Below are positions 21,571-31,928 of a stretch of DNA of 64,000 bases, one piece after another. The stretch covers positions 22,110,711 through 22,174,710 of the forward strand of contig CM064666.1 of NCBI GenBank assembly GCA_032717465.1. The letters run 5' to 3'. The number at the start of each line of letters is the position of its first letter. The stretch's first letter is position 1. Made by a program: the position numbers and the translations under genes. This DNA comes from Coenobita brevimanus. Taxonomy: Eukaryota; Arthropoda; Malacostraca; Decapoda; Coenobitidae. Below the pieces are notes generated by a model that had not been told where the DNA came from, ran no database searches, and saw nothing but the letters and a program-made list of their open reading frames with translations.

Positions 21571-22342
21571 CCCGCCGCGTGCCGGCTATTTTTAGCCCTA
21601 TGGGTCACCCCAGTGCCGGCCATTTTTAGACCTTTTTTTTTTTTTGGCTGAAATGATAGATTTTGATGTGAAAACAACGAATTTCGCCGTTAAAATGCTC
21701 ACGAAGGCTTGGAAATGGGTTTTATTGAGTCCGGCATACTCGTATCTAGGTATAGCCTCTCTCTCACGCTCACCACGTACGTGAGAGAAAGCCGTTTTTT
21801 TATGTAAGGTATACCCAGTTATATATGCTGGGAAGGTATAGCAATGTTCAGTGCACTTTTCTGATTACTTATTACTTCAGCATCTATCACAATTTGCATG
21901 TCTTTCTCACTGTGAATGCATTATCTTACACTTACTTGAAGATAGGTACAACCTGACTTCATTACGTACAGTCCTGGCACTTACAAGAAGGTATTTACAA
22001 CTTGACTTCACTATATAGTACTTACACTTACAAGAAAATATTTATAACTTACACTTACATGAAAATATTTACAAAATGCCTTCACTATGTACAGCACTGG
22101 GTGAGGCACACAGGCAGAGTGAGGCAGAGCGAGCGTGAGGGGGGAAGCGAGTGAGTATATGGCCTTGGCAGCCCGGGGGGTGGTAGAGGAGCAGTTACCT
22201 TACATGCCTGCCAGTTTTTCCCCGCGAATCTTGAAAAATGCAGTCACATTGCAGTTTTTTATTTTAGACCATTTTAAAACGGCACTGGCACTGGCCGCGG
22301 AATTATGTCAGACCATTTCAAGATGGCATGGCATGCGGCGGG
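21571..22342. mobile_element. piggyBac-like MITE flanked by TTAA
   Basis: 772 bp. TTAA stands on both sides (21567-21570, 22343-22346). The ends are CCCGCCGCGTGCC and, inverted, CCCGCCGCATGCC (12 of 13). TTAA duplication with CCC-starting ends is the piggyBac pattern. Subterminal GTGCCGGC and ATTTTTAG motifs recur inside. No transposase is seen; the 111-codon plus-strand frame at 22135-22470 crosses its right end and is not credible. It lies inside the hAT element and so is younger. Confidence 0.8.
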
Positions 22343-22689
22343 TTAATCTGGTAGTACTTGTACTGGCACTAATGGGTGGTGGCGGCTGGTGGCCCAGTGG
22401 TGGGATGACCTCATCCTTGACCTTTCTTTACGTCTTCTGTGTCCCCAGCATGCTGGTGGTTGGCCTGTAATTAAAACAAATATATCCATTACATTTATTG
22501 TGACATGCACGATTGCACAAAGTAGTTAACATAAGTACAAAAAAATTTGAAAAACAAGTATACTAAATATTTTCTTGTAATCTTTTTTTAAGTTTTAATT
22601 GTTTAACTTTATTATATTTTAGCTATATTTTTACCATACCTGCCCTTAGCCCAAACACAATTAGACTTTAGTAGTTACTAGTTACCCAC

Positions 22690-23365
22690 CATATTAGTGA
22701 AATCAAATCACACCACCACTGCCAACGTAATGCCAACATTACTGCCAACATACTACTAGAGTACCAGCTACCACCAGTACCAACATCTCCACCACAACGA
22801 AGTTTCAAGTTACCAGTACTTCCACGCCGTGACACGAGAGCCACTCACCAGAATCACCAGGACCTAAATAGTATCACAATTACCAGTACCACCACTACCA
22901 CTAGAGTTGTTAATACCACCACCACCATACCACAACATCAGTCAGTCAGTAATCACTCAGGCACACACCATCTACCACCACTACCACTACACCACAACAC
23001 CACACCAGTGACAACACCTACCAGGCTACCACCACTACAGTTGACCAGCTCGGCAGCTACCACCAATACTGGTTAGTAGTTACTGGTACTACCACTAGTC
23101 CACTACCACTACCACCTAGCAGGTACCACAACTACCACTACCGCTATAACCACTACTACCACACCAGGCATCTACCACAACTACCATCTACCAGTAACAC
23201 CAGGCACCACTACCATGATAGTACTAGTCTACCACCTTCCACGGTTCACCACTTCCAACACAACTACCACGGTTACAGTTACCAGCACACCACACTACCA
23301 ATACCACCTACATGATACATCTACCAAACTACCACAACTACTACATCGCCAGTGATGCCACCTAC
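22690..23365. repeat. Degenerate ACC/ACT-rich repeat
   Basis: About 675 bp dominated by ACCACTACCA-like words with no fixed period, inside the hAT element. Low complexity; no gene. Confidence 0.85.
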
Positions 23366-23387
23366 CAGTGAATAATATAATTTTATA

Positions 23388-23612
23388 TTATTTATTTACC
23401 TTAAGGAACATGAAATGCTCTAAGGTGGCATCAGAGAGGGAGGCTTTCTTGGCTTTAAGGACATCCTTGCCAATGGAGAAGAGGTGCTCCAAGGGGGTGC
23501 TGGAAGGGATGGCTGTGTTGTCTCTGGCAAAGACATGCATCAGTGCTGGCTCCTTGCAGAAGGCCATGTCCGTCAGCTTATCATGTAAAGTAGTAAAATA
23601 GTAACGTAGCAA
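23388..23612 (-). pseudogene. hAT transposase C-terminal dimerisation domain
   Basis: The minus frame has STPLEHLFSIGKDVLKAKKA followed by LSDATLEHFMFLKVNK. This is the conserved end of hAT transposases (the S-x-x-x-E-x-x-F-S-x-x-G and L-S-D...E-x-x-x-F-L-K blocks). It lies where a transposase C-terminus should be, just inside the element's right end. The N-terminal BED finger and catalytic core are not found. The upstream Met is not a real start. Confidence 0.8.
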
Positions 23613-23771
23613 AAAGTAACGGGGTAAAGGACTAGGAAAATAACGGAAGTTACTCGGTCCGTCACAGTAAAAAGAAAAAGTAACGAATTGGTTACTCCGT
23701 TACTCAAAAATGTAATTTCGTTAGTAACGGAGTAATGGAATAACGGACCGGTGCCCAACTTTGCTCGTAGC

Positions 23772-24440
23772 GATGAGCAGGCTTGGGTGCTACCTCAGCC
23801 ACATGGGACAATACTAAAGGGGCCTGTCAGAGGCAATCAAATTTAAAGCTCTCCCCCAGCCACAGAGGGGCAAGACAGTCCAACTCGGTGTTAGCCCCAA
23901 GCCTGGATAAATGGGTAGGGTTGGCGTCAGTAGGGGCATCCGGCCGTAAAAAACAACCAGAACAACCGGACCGAGCGCTAGGGTGAAGATTGATCAAACA
24001 CATCGACGCCATATAGAAGTGGGAAAAGATAAACACTAAAAGAAAGAAGTCTGCTGATGCTCCAGTTTGAGAATTCTGATAATGAGGAACTGGGATAATA
24101 TCATATGATGCTGATTCTATTATTTCTTGCACCTAAGGTTGCTTTATTATGATTTGTGTCCACTCTATTGTTAACTGAGTCAAGGCTACTTTGTGTAAAT
24201 GCTTTAGAACTACAGTATTTGCATCAGGATGCTCTCATTCATCTAATCTTGCTGCTATAAAGTCCTCATCTGAAAAGATGTCATCACTGAAAGGCCACAA
24301 ACCAGTTGTTCTAAAAACATTCACAGTCTTATCAATACTGGCTGTCATCATGAACGCACTGGCAAATAATTCTAACACATTATACTGTATGTGTGTCTTC
24401 CGGCACTTGCAACCATCTAGTTATCTGCAGCCCTAATGTA
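23772..24440 (-). repeat. Dispersed repeat with pogo-like transposase (copy at 54798-55440)
   Basis: The segment matches 54798-55440 in opposite orientation across several hundred bases, including GGCATCCGGCCGTAAAAA (about 23935-23955) and the CAACCATCTAG word at 24410-24420. The 24.4-kb copy is uninterrupted where the other copy carries a LINE. A remnant of a pogo/Tigger-type transposase lies on the minus strand (separate entry). Confidence 0.8.
24150..24375 (-). pseudogene. pogo/Tigger-like transposase C-terminal fragment
   Basis: The minus strand reads VFRTTGLWPFSDDIFSDEDF followed by IAARLDE and, after a stop, EHPDANTVVLKH. Upstream is an Ala/Phe-rich piece with AFMMTASIDKT. The TGLWPFSDDIF...EDF block is typical of the end of pogo-type DDE transposases (insertion after a phrase like AFRTTGIWPF). 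Stops within about 60 codons show it is dead. The second copy (54837-55060, plus) has different stops. Confidence 0.65.
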
Positions 24441-24756
<316 letters not shown>

Positions 24757-25084
24757 CATAAGAAGAAAGGATAACTACAGTAGGGATGTTGGCCCATGCT
24801 AGGCAGCTCCTTGAGGAGTAACTGAACTACTAAAATGAGATAAGGACAGTAATGAAGAAGGCTCTCCCTCCCCTCCAAACCCTCCATCCGTAGCCGGGAG
24901 GAAAAAATCAGAAAGAACACCACGCAGTGTAGAGAAACTGGCGTGAACATTTTATAGGAAAGTATAATAGGAGAATAGAGACTATCATAGTGTAACCTGA
25001 AAAGGGAAAATTATGAATTAGTATTGGTTTAAAGATATTTTTTTCTATACCCACCCCTTATTTTTCATATGCTCATCTAGCCTA

Positions 25085-25894
25085 TGCTTGAAACTCTCAA
25101 TGGATGAAGCAGCAACTACTTTACTAGGTAGCTTATTCCATTCGTCTACTACTCTATTACCAAACCAATTTCAACATATTTCCTTACTGAAACGGAATTT
25201 TTCTAGTTTGAAATCATTACTTCTAGTTCTATCCTGTATGCTCACTTTAAGTACCTCGCTAATATCTCCATTATTTATACCCTTCATCCACTTAAACACC
25301 TCAGTTAAGTCTCCCCTTGCTCTACGCCTCTCTGGCGAGTGCAGACTTAGTCTTTTCAGTCTGTCTTCATATGACAGGTTCCGAACATCATGTATCATTT
25401 TTGTCATTCTTCTCTGTACATTTTCTGACGAGTTAATATCCATTTTATAGTAAGGACACCAAAATTGTACTGCGTAGTCTAAACGTGACTTTAACTAATG
25501 CTAGATAAAGTTGCAGAGTTACTTTTGATGACCTACCTCTCACGCTTCTCGAAATAAATCCTAGGACCCTACTTCCTTTATTTCTCGCATTAACAGGCCT
25601 ACACTGTTGCCTTGGTTTGAGGTCGTTACTAACCATAACTCTTAGATCTCTCCCGCATTTCGTTTTGCTAATTTTATTGTTATCTAAGCTGTATCTAGTA
25701 TCTCGAATGGTCTTGCCTGTGTTAAGTACTTAACATTTTTCAACGTTAAATTCCATTGGCCAAGTTTTAGACCATTTGGACAATATACCGAGGTCCTTTT
25801 GTAAGTTATGGCAATCGTCAGTCGAGTTAATGACACGCCCTATTTTTGTATCATCGGCAAATTTGCTGATACTGCTAGTGATTCCTAAATCTAG

Positions 25895-25935
<41 letters not shown>

Positions 25936-25968
25936 AGGTACAGAGTACTGAACCCTGTGGTACACCGC
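25085..25968 (-). pseudogene. CR1-like reverse transcriptase, C-terminal half
   Basis: The minus strand starts with SGVPQGSVL at the junction with the TIR transposon, then an expanded (TA)n, then ITSSISKFADDTKIGR with the catalytic ADD, DLGILSKWS, WPMEFNVEKC and VSNDLKPRQQC. The C-terminal domain follows: VLGFISRSV, DRLKRLSLHSPERRRARGDL and IEVFKW-type words, typical of CR1/L2-like LINEs. At least two stops or shifts break it. Confidence 0.88.
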
Positions 25969-26497
25969 TATGGTGGTACCAATCTTAAGTGACGGTTTGG
26001 GTGGGGCACGAACCTCTGTACAGTGGTGCCACGTATTCCATACCCGCTATGTGAACGGCTCTGATATATGTAATAGACATCACAATAAGATAAACACATA
26101 AGAATATAAAGGTAAAGTGTGTATTATAATATATGAAAAAACAGTAAACTGATTATGCGTAAAATATTTATACGGCAATACAGAAACGTGGCATAATTAT
26201 TTTACAGTGTTGCTTAAAAAAAGCAGTCACTTTTATTGGCTGTTACCGAACTTCTAGGGTTGGTAATAATGTCACAATTATCATTATAAGATAATGTGCA
26301 GGAATATAAGCAAAAATATGCCAGTTTCTTAGTAAAAAAAATATATACATTAAACCCTCGTGAGCGGCAACACACACACACACCCAGTCCGACCTGGTCA
26401 TCTGTGAGGGATAGAGGAATAGGCCTGTTTGGGGACACCACTTAAAAAAAAAACGCACCAAGACTTTAACCTCCTGGGTGGTGTGGAAATAAAGTGT

Positions 26498-27600
26498 GAA
26501 GCAGCTGCTGTTTGCAGATGATACTGCACTGGTGACTGATTCAGAGGAGAGATTGAGAGAGTTGGTAGAGGAGTTTGGAAGGGTGTGTGAGAGGAGGAAA
26601 TTGAAAGTAAATGAGAATAAGAGTAAAGTGATGAAGTGTACGAGGTTGATAGATGGTAGGGGGATGAATATAGTTTTGAATGGTGAGTTGCTTGAGGAGG
26701 TAGATTGTTTTAAATATCTAGGGTCACATGTTGCTGTGGATGGAAGAATAGATGCAGAAGTGAAGTTTAGAATAAATGAAGTAGGAAAGGTGCTGGGAGG
26801 AATGAAAAAAGTGTTTAAATGTCGTTCGCTTAGAATGGATGTAAAGAGAAGGCTGTATGAGGGTGTTGTGGTACCGACTGCATTATATGGGTCTGAAACA
26901 TGGAATATGGGTGTAGCAGAGAGGAAAAGTTTGAATGTAATGGAGATGAGATGTCTGAGGAATATGTGTGGAGTGACGCGTATGGATCGGGTGCGAAATG
27001 ATGAAGTGCGAAGGAGAACTGGAGTTGTTCGGGAGATGGCTGGTAGAGTTGAGCAGAGGGTGTTGCAATGGTTTGGGCATATGGAGAGAATGGATAATGA
27101 GCGATTGGTGAAAAAGATAACTAGATCTGATGTGAGAGGTGTAAGGCTGAGAGGAAGACCACGAATAGGATGGATGGACAGTGTGAAGAGAGCGCTGGAT
27201 GCGAGAGGGATGTCTGTTGAGCAAGGAAGAGTGGCTGTGCGTGACAGAAATAAATGGAGAGAAATTGTGAATGGATAAGTGATGACGCAGCCCTGAGGGG
27301 ATATTCTCCCGCATTTGGTCTGATCAGCTAGTCAGGTCAGGTGCGGGTAAGGGGATGGGTCTGTTATGATGTGGCAGGGGTGAACCAGTTCTGCTGTCGG
27401 GCCCTGCTGCGGATGTCACTGATTGCATTGCCCAGTTGACCCTTGTGCGGTGTGGTGCGGTGAGGATCTGTCCGTTCTCCCCTTTGGGGCTGAGATGCGA
27501 GTGAGTGTGTTTGAGTGGATGAGTGGATGGAGAGTGAGTCGTCCTGTCTCGGCTACCTCCCTTTCCTTGGGGGAAGCAGCCTAGGTATATAGATAGATAG
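26498..27600 (+). mobile_element. 5'-truncated RTE-like LINE (same family as 37-43.8 kb)
   Basis: Starts inside RT (KQLLFADDTALVTDSEERL) and runs to the 3' end with a (GATA)n tail at 27590-27605. The 260-codon frame 26496-27278 is intact and closely matches the C-terminal part of the ORF at 40607-43537, including ETWNMGVAERKSLNVMEMRC and WFGHMERMDNERLVKKI. The 3' UTR has the same CCCGCA...TGCGGG hairpin (27308-27347). It lies within the TIR transposon. Confidence 0.92.
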
Positions 27601-27652
27601 ATAGACATCATAACGTAAAAGAAAATAACCAAAATGTACCCTAAAATACCAC

Positions 27653-27654
<2 letters not shown>

Positions 27655-27699
<45 letters not shown>

Positions 27700-27956
27700 A
27701 AGGCAGACCAGGGGCAGTGTTGAGTGCAGCTTAGTGAGAGATGAAGGGAGGGAGGGAAGGAAGGAGGGAGATAGTGATTGAATGAAAACAAATCATGGCG
27801 CCACAACAACGAGGTCATCTGGCGCCATATGTAAAACAATAATATTTTTAAATATAATTATATATAATAAGAACAAAATAAAGAAATGAAAGCACAAGTT
27901 TATCAGTCACTCATAAAAGAAACAAAATTCCCAAGGGTGACGCACATCTCCCCAAG

Positions 27957-27987
<31 letters not shown>

Positions 27988-28209
27988 CAGGCAAGGGACA
28001 GTGTTGAGTGCATTGTCAAGCTGAGGGAAAGATGAAGGGAGGGAAGGAAGGAGGGCGAGAGTGATTGAATGAAAAGGCGCCGTAACATCGAGGTCATCTG
28101 GCGTCATATGTAAAACAATAATATAATAAAAAACAAAATAAAGAAATGAAAGCACAAGTTTATAAGACATAAAAGAAACAAAATTCCCTAGGGTGATGCA
28201 CATCCCCCC

Positions 28210-28250
<41 letters not shown>
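27655..28250. repeat. GA-microsatellite-bearing tandem repeat, about 2.3 copies
   Basis: Three GA tracts (27658-27690, 27958-27984, 28214-28247) are each part of a unit of about 265-295 bp. The unit includes AGTGTTGAGTGCA, GATGAAGGGAGGG, GAGGTCATCTGGCG and AACAAAATTCCC. The third copy is partial. Non-coding; it forms the right part of the TIR transposon. Confidence 0.88.
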
Positions 28251-28252
<2 letters not shown>

Positions 28253-28338
28253 AGGCATCGCGAGTATGGAAAACGTGGCAACACTGTACAGAGGTTCGTG
28301 CCCCACCCAAACCGCCACTTTAGAATGGTACGACCATA

Positions 28339-28901
28339 GTTACTAATGCCCAATCCGACTTAGTTCCTCTTATTAATACTCTCCACTTTCGTCCTTTCAG
28401 CCAGGATTATATCCATTTAAGATATCGCTGTCTATACCATGTGCTGGAACCTTTCTAACTAACCTTTGGTGTGGGACCCTATCAAAAGCTTTATGAAAGT
28501 CCAGATAAATAATATCGTAAGCTTTATCACTCTCTACTGCCTCATAGCCCTCTGAAAAGAATGACAACAAGTTTGTGAGGCAGGATCGTCCTTGCCTGAA
28601 TCCGCGCTGACTTTCATTTATAAGATCAAATCTTTATAAGTATTCTCTAATCTTATTTGCCAAAATTGACTAACATTTTTCCTACTACTGACGTTAGACT
28701 TATTGGACGATAATTCGACGCAGCTGCTTCATCACCCTTTTTAAAAATGGGTACTACGTTTGTGGTCTTCCACGCCTCTGGAACTTCTCCTGAAAGTAAA
28801 TAATCATTAAATAACATTGAAAGTGGCTGACATAATTTTTCTTTGGTTTCTTTTAAAATATTAGCATATATATCGTCCGGACCTGGCGAATTTGAGGTTT
28901 T
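28339..28901 (-). pseudogene. CR1-like reverse transcriptase, N-terminal half
   Basis: The minus strand carries SPGPDDIYANILKE, VVPIFKKGDEAAASNYRPI, GFRQGRSCLTNLLSFF and DFHKAFDRVPHQRLV with the first catalytic Asp, then SDWALVT at the transposon junction. These are successive RT blocks of CR1/L2-like LINEs. Several frameshifts, for example near 28680. It continues beyond the inserted LINE fragment at 29158-29330, where GDITSEDIEMCSILNNYF is read. Confidence 0.85.
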
Positions 28902-28912
28902 AACTTATCAAT

Positions 28913-29146
28913 GGAGAATGAAAGACTAACTAAGAGGGTTTATGTAGGTGAGGTGGAGGGAGGGAGAGGGAGGGGTAGACCGAGGATGAGGTGGAGAGAT
29001 GGAGTTGAGAGGTATATGAGGGAGGGGGTGGTGATTTGCGGTGAGGGTAGTCAAATTGGTGGGTGACAGAGCGACTTGGAGGCGTTTTGTCTGCGGCCAT
29101 CCTTTGCGGGATTAGGGCGTCGGGCTATAGATAGATAGATAGATGG
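28913..29146 (+). mobile_element. 234-bp LINE 3' end with 11-bp target duplication
   Basis: The plus strand reads MENERLTKRVYVGEVEGGRG followed by RGRPRMRWRDGVERYMREG, the extreme C-terminus of the same LINE family as 4426-5623, then a (GATA)n tail. AACTTATCAAT flanks it on both sides (28902-28912 and 29147-29157). It sits inside the CR1-like RT. Confidence 0.93.
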
Positions 29147-29157
29147 AACTTATCAAT

Positions 29158-30664
29158 TTCTTTCAATACGTCCTCCTTGCTAATGCTTATTTTACTAGGA
29201 ATATTTCCCGTATTATCATTGTAAATGTCTAGATTTTACCTGGTGAATTCTGATATGAAATAATTATTTAGGATGGAGCACATTTCTATATCTTCACTGG
29301 TAATGTCACCTGATTCTGTTCTGAGTGGTCCTATCTTATCTTTATTTTTCGTACTGCACCTTTGATGAAAACCCTTGGGGTTTTCTTTCGATTCACTAGC
29401 AACCTTATAACTTCTCTGCTTTCCGTATCTCCCTCTTCTCTATTTAAAATCGCATACCGGTTACATAAGTGTTCTTCTCCACGTTTTATTTTTCTATATA
29501 TTCCTTTCCGTTGGGCTATGAGAGATTTTAATCTGTTGTTTAACCATCTTGGTCCAGAATTACTCGTTCTAAACGGTTTTGAAGGGATATATCTATCTTG
29601 GTTTCCGTGTATTATATTTACTAACTCGTTATATTTCTCACTGGCCGAACGTCTGCTTGGTACTGGATCTGGGTTAATCCCCGTCACGTGAACTACACTT
29701 CCACCTGAGATCTGACCTTCCCCAGAGACCTGGCGCACATTCCCACTTGTTTCCTGCCCCTCGCCTATGACCTGAGATTCCCCACTGACCTGGCACTCCT
29801 TAGAATAGCTATTTTCCCTATGGAATACCGTTCTAAAGTAAGCTCTTAATCCACCAAAATATCCTAGACGAAAATTAGGAGCGGTGGAGGTATTTTCAGT
29901 GGAACTGACGTCCCAAATAAAACTGAACTTAATTTTTTCGTGATCGCTATTACCAAGGCGTCCACCAACCTCTATATCACTAACGACATTTTCTTTATTA
30001 GCTAAATCTAAATCTAGTATTTTATTACCTTTGATGGGCTCCCTGATATACTGAAAGGAAATTATCCTGTACTACCTCTAAAAAATTCCTCTGACTCTGC
30101 ATCCCCTGTCTGATTTCTCCAATCAGTCCTTGGCAGATTAAGATCCCCTACGATTATTACTAAGCTGGGCTGTGACACTTTCCTAATTTCCTCCCAAAGG
30201 TATTTACTATCTGCTCTACTTAATTTTGGAGATCTGTAAATAGCTCCTAAGACTCCCTGTTGTTATTGATTTCAACCCAGACACTTTCGGTGTCCCTGTT
30301 TACTTGAATGTCTGCTTTATTGTAACAGTTTAATGAATCCTATACAAAATTAGCTACCCCGCCCCCCTTTCTTCCCACATGGTTTGACACAAAAATATTA
30401 TAGCCCTTTATCTGATATTCTGCTAAAAATTCTCGAGTGTCTGTATTCATCCTGGTTTCACTAATAATGGCAATCTATTTTCTCTGTACAAATTAAAGCC
30501 CTCAGTTCATCTATTTTATTTCGTAAACTCCTGCTGTTTGTGTAGTACACTTTCAGATCATTACGAGTAGTTATACCTCTACCTTGAGACTTACTTTTTT
30601 TTAATTTTGTTAATAACTGGGACACTCTTTTCTTTACTAATATAAAAAAATTTTGCACTATCAC
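29158..30664 (-). pseudogene. CR1-like ORF2 endonuclease and linker
   Basis: The minus frame 30664-30461 has DLKVYYTNSRSLRNKIDELR followed by ALICTEKID, the characteristic start of CR1/L2-type APE endonucleases. Further down GRKGGGVANFV is the next conserved block, but stops are frequent between 30460 and 29740. The frame 29738-29331 covers the endonuclease-RT linker (SGPRWLNNRLKSLIAQRKGI). The catalytic GDxN and SDH blocks are not clearly readable in this copy. Confidence 0.78.
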
Positions 30665-30849
30665 TTGTCACCCCTCTATCATCGCCTGGTCATTTTGGGG
30701 TGCCTGAGTGGATGTTTCTACACTGATGGTTAAGCTGCTGTTCTTACTTTTGCATGTCTTGATACATTTATCCAGACATAATGATAATTATTTCTGAGTG
30801 TAGTTGCTTGATTTTTTAGTGTAGTTGCTGCAACTTCCTATACAACTAA

Positions 30850-31670
30850 TTCTCAACCCCGAAAAAAAAAAAAAAACTAACTCCTTGTCTATCATCCCAG
30901 CTAAAACAGTAACTCCCTGCCTACTGAGATGAGTCCCATTCCAACTATACATGGAACTCCGCCCATAAAACTGGTCCCATCTGTTAATGAAAGGTATTGC
31001 ATTATCTTTGCAATACCTTTCAAGGTGGCAAGCAAAACCTATCGCCCTGCTCAACCATTCCCTCCCAAATTCTCTCCTAGGCAAAACACTGAGTACTACA
31101 TGGGTCCCTCCCCTCTCCCTAACCTTCTCCAACATCACCTTGTACTGCTGCCATAGTACCTCACTCTTATGTCTGCCAACATCATTGCCTCCTACACTGA
31201 GGCACACAGTGGGTTTGTCTCCACAATCCTTCACGATATTTGAAATTTTCTCTTTCACATTACATTGCTCTGTTTATTTTTCTTACCTGGGAGTCTCCAA
31301 TAATGGCAACATTTTTCTTACGTTTCTTGATCTCATACTTATCTGTATGGGAAGTTCTCTCACCATCCTTCTCTCCTATTTCCCTCTATGCCTTCCCTTC
31401 ACATTGGTCATGTAATGCATTGAAGGCATTTATGGTCTTGATCTCCACTTGTTTCTTGAGGGTGAACCTCGTTGCACCCTTGTGTACAAGTGTCCAACCT
31501 TCAGCCTTTTTTTCTCTCTCCAACATTTCCTCCAACAATTCCCTCATTTCTGACTTCTGCCTGACGACCTGTACCTCCCGCTTCAGTTTGAGAAATTCTT
31601 CCTTTAACTCGAGGTACTCCTTCTCAAAACTTGCACCAGGGAAACAACTCTCTGTAGGGGAAGCCATCAC
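30850..31670 (-). pseudogene. CR1-like ORF1: coiled coil and SGNH esterase
   Basis: The minus strand begins MASPTESCFPGASFEKEYLE followed by a Leu/Glu/Lys heptad region (31670-31390). After a short gap it reads KKNVAIIGDSQVRKI, the GDS nucleophile block of SGNH hydrolases (about 31310). The next blocks are CLSVGGNDVG (G-x-N-D block) and WNGTHLSRQG (the block with the catalytic His). An acid normally two to three residues before that His is Asn here. Esterase-bearing ORF1 proteins are known in CR1/L2 LINEs. Stops near 31386 and 31270 split the frame. Confidence 0.82.
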
Positions 31671-31864
31671 GCACAAATTCACACAAAGGTAGCACAGCGC
31701 TATCACGGGTCACTACAACACTCCAGCACAACACTATCACAGATCACTGTCACAGGTCACTAAACTCTGTGACAATTCTCACAACAGGTGAGAACGCCAG
31801 GAGAGATGTCCATACAGACTGACCTCACGAGAGCGACTGACAGACTGACCTCACAAGAACGACT

Positions 31865-31865
<1 letters not shown>

Positions 31866-31924
<59 letters not shown>
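31866..31924. repeat. (TA)n left of mariner
   Basis: About 59 bp of TA between the 5' end of the CR1-like LINE and the mariner TIR. Confidence 0.97.

Positions 31925-31925
<1 letters not shown>

Positions 31926-31928
<3 letters not shown>

Larger units (their letters stand above)
21255..23763 (-). mobile_element. hAT transposon with 8-bp target duplication
   Basis: The left end is CAGTGGTGGGTATCGTTAC; the right end read inward on the minus strand is CAAAGTTGGGCACCGG, an imperfect TIR of hAT type. Flanks CTCATAGT (21247-21254) and CTCGTAGC (23764-23771) agree at 6 of 8 bases, the usual hAT target duplication length. Subterminal sequence at both ends is rich in GTTACTCCGTTACT-like repeats. Only the C-terminal end of a transposase remains, and a MITE plus low-complexity ACC repeats fill the middle. 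Non-autonomous. Confidence 0.8.
25971..28336. mobile_element. TIR DNA transposon with TA target duplication
   Basis: Left end TGGTGGTACCAATCTTAAGT at 25971 and right end, inverted, TGGTCGTACCATTCTAAAGT at 28336; similarity continues for about 60 bp (both contain GGTTTGGGTGGGGCACGAAC). TA lies at 25969-25970 and 28337-28338. Cutting the element out with one TA rejoins the CR1 RT frame at its SGVPQGS block. No transposase is visible. Long TIRs plus TA duplication suggest a Tc1/mariner-type non-autonomous element, but the terminal bases are not a family I can name. It contains an RTE-like LINE fragment and GA-rich tandem repeats. Confidence 0.85.

Noticed and set aside
22135..22470. 111-codon plus-strand frame
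   Set aside because: Crosses the right end of the TTAA-flanked MITE and the TTAA itself, so it cannot be an old gene.
26883..27314. 143-codon minus-strand Ser/His/Pro-rich frames (also 39687-40118, 43142-43573)
   Set aside because: Shadows antisense to the RTE-like C-terminal region, repeated with the LINE.
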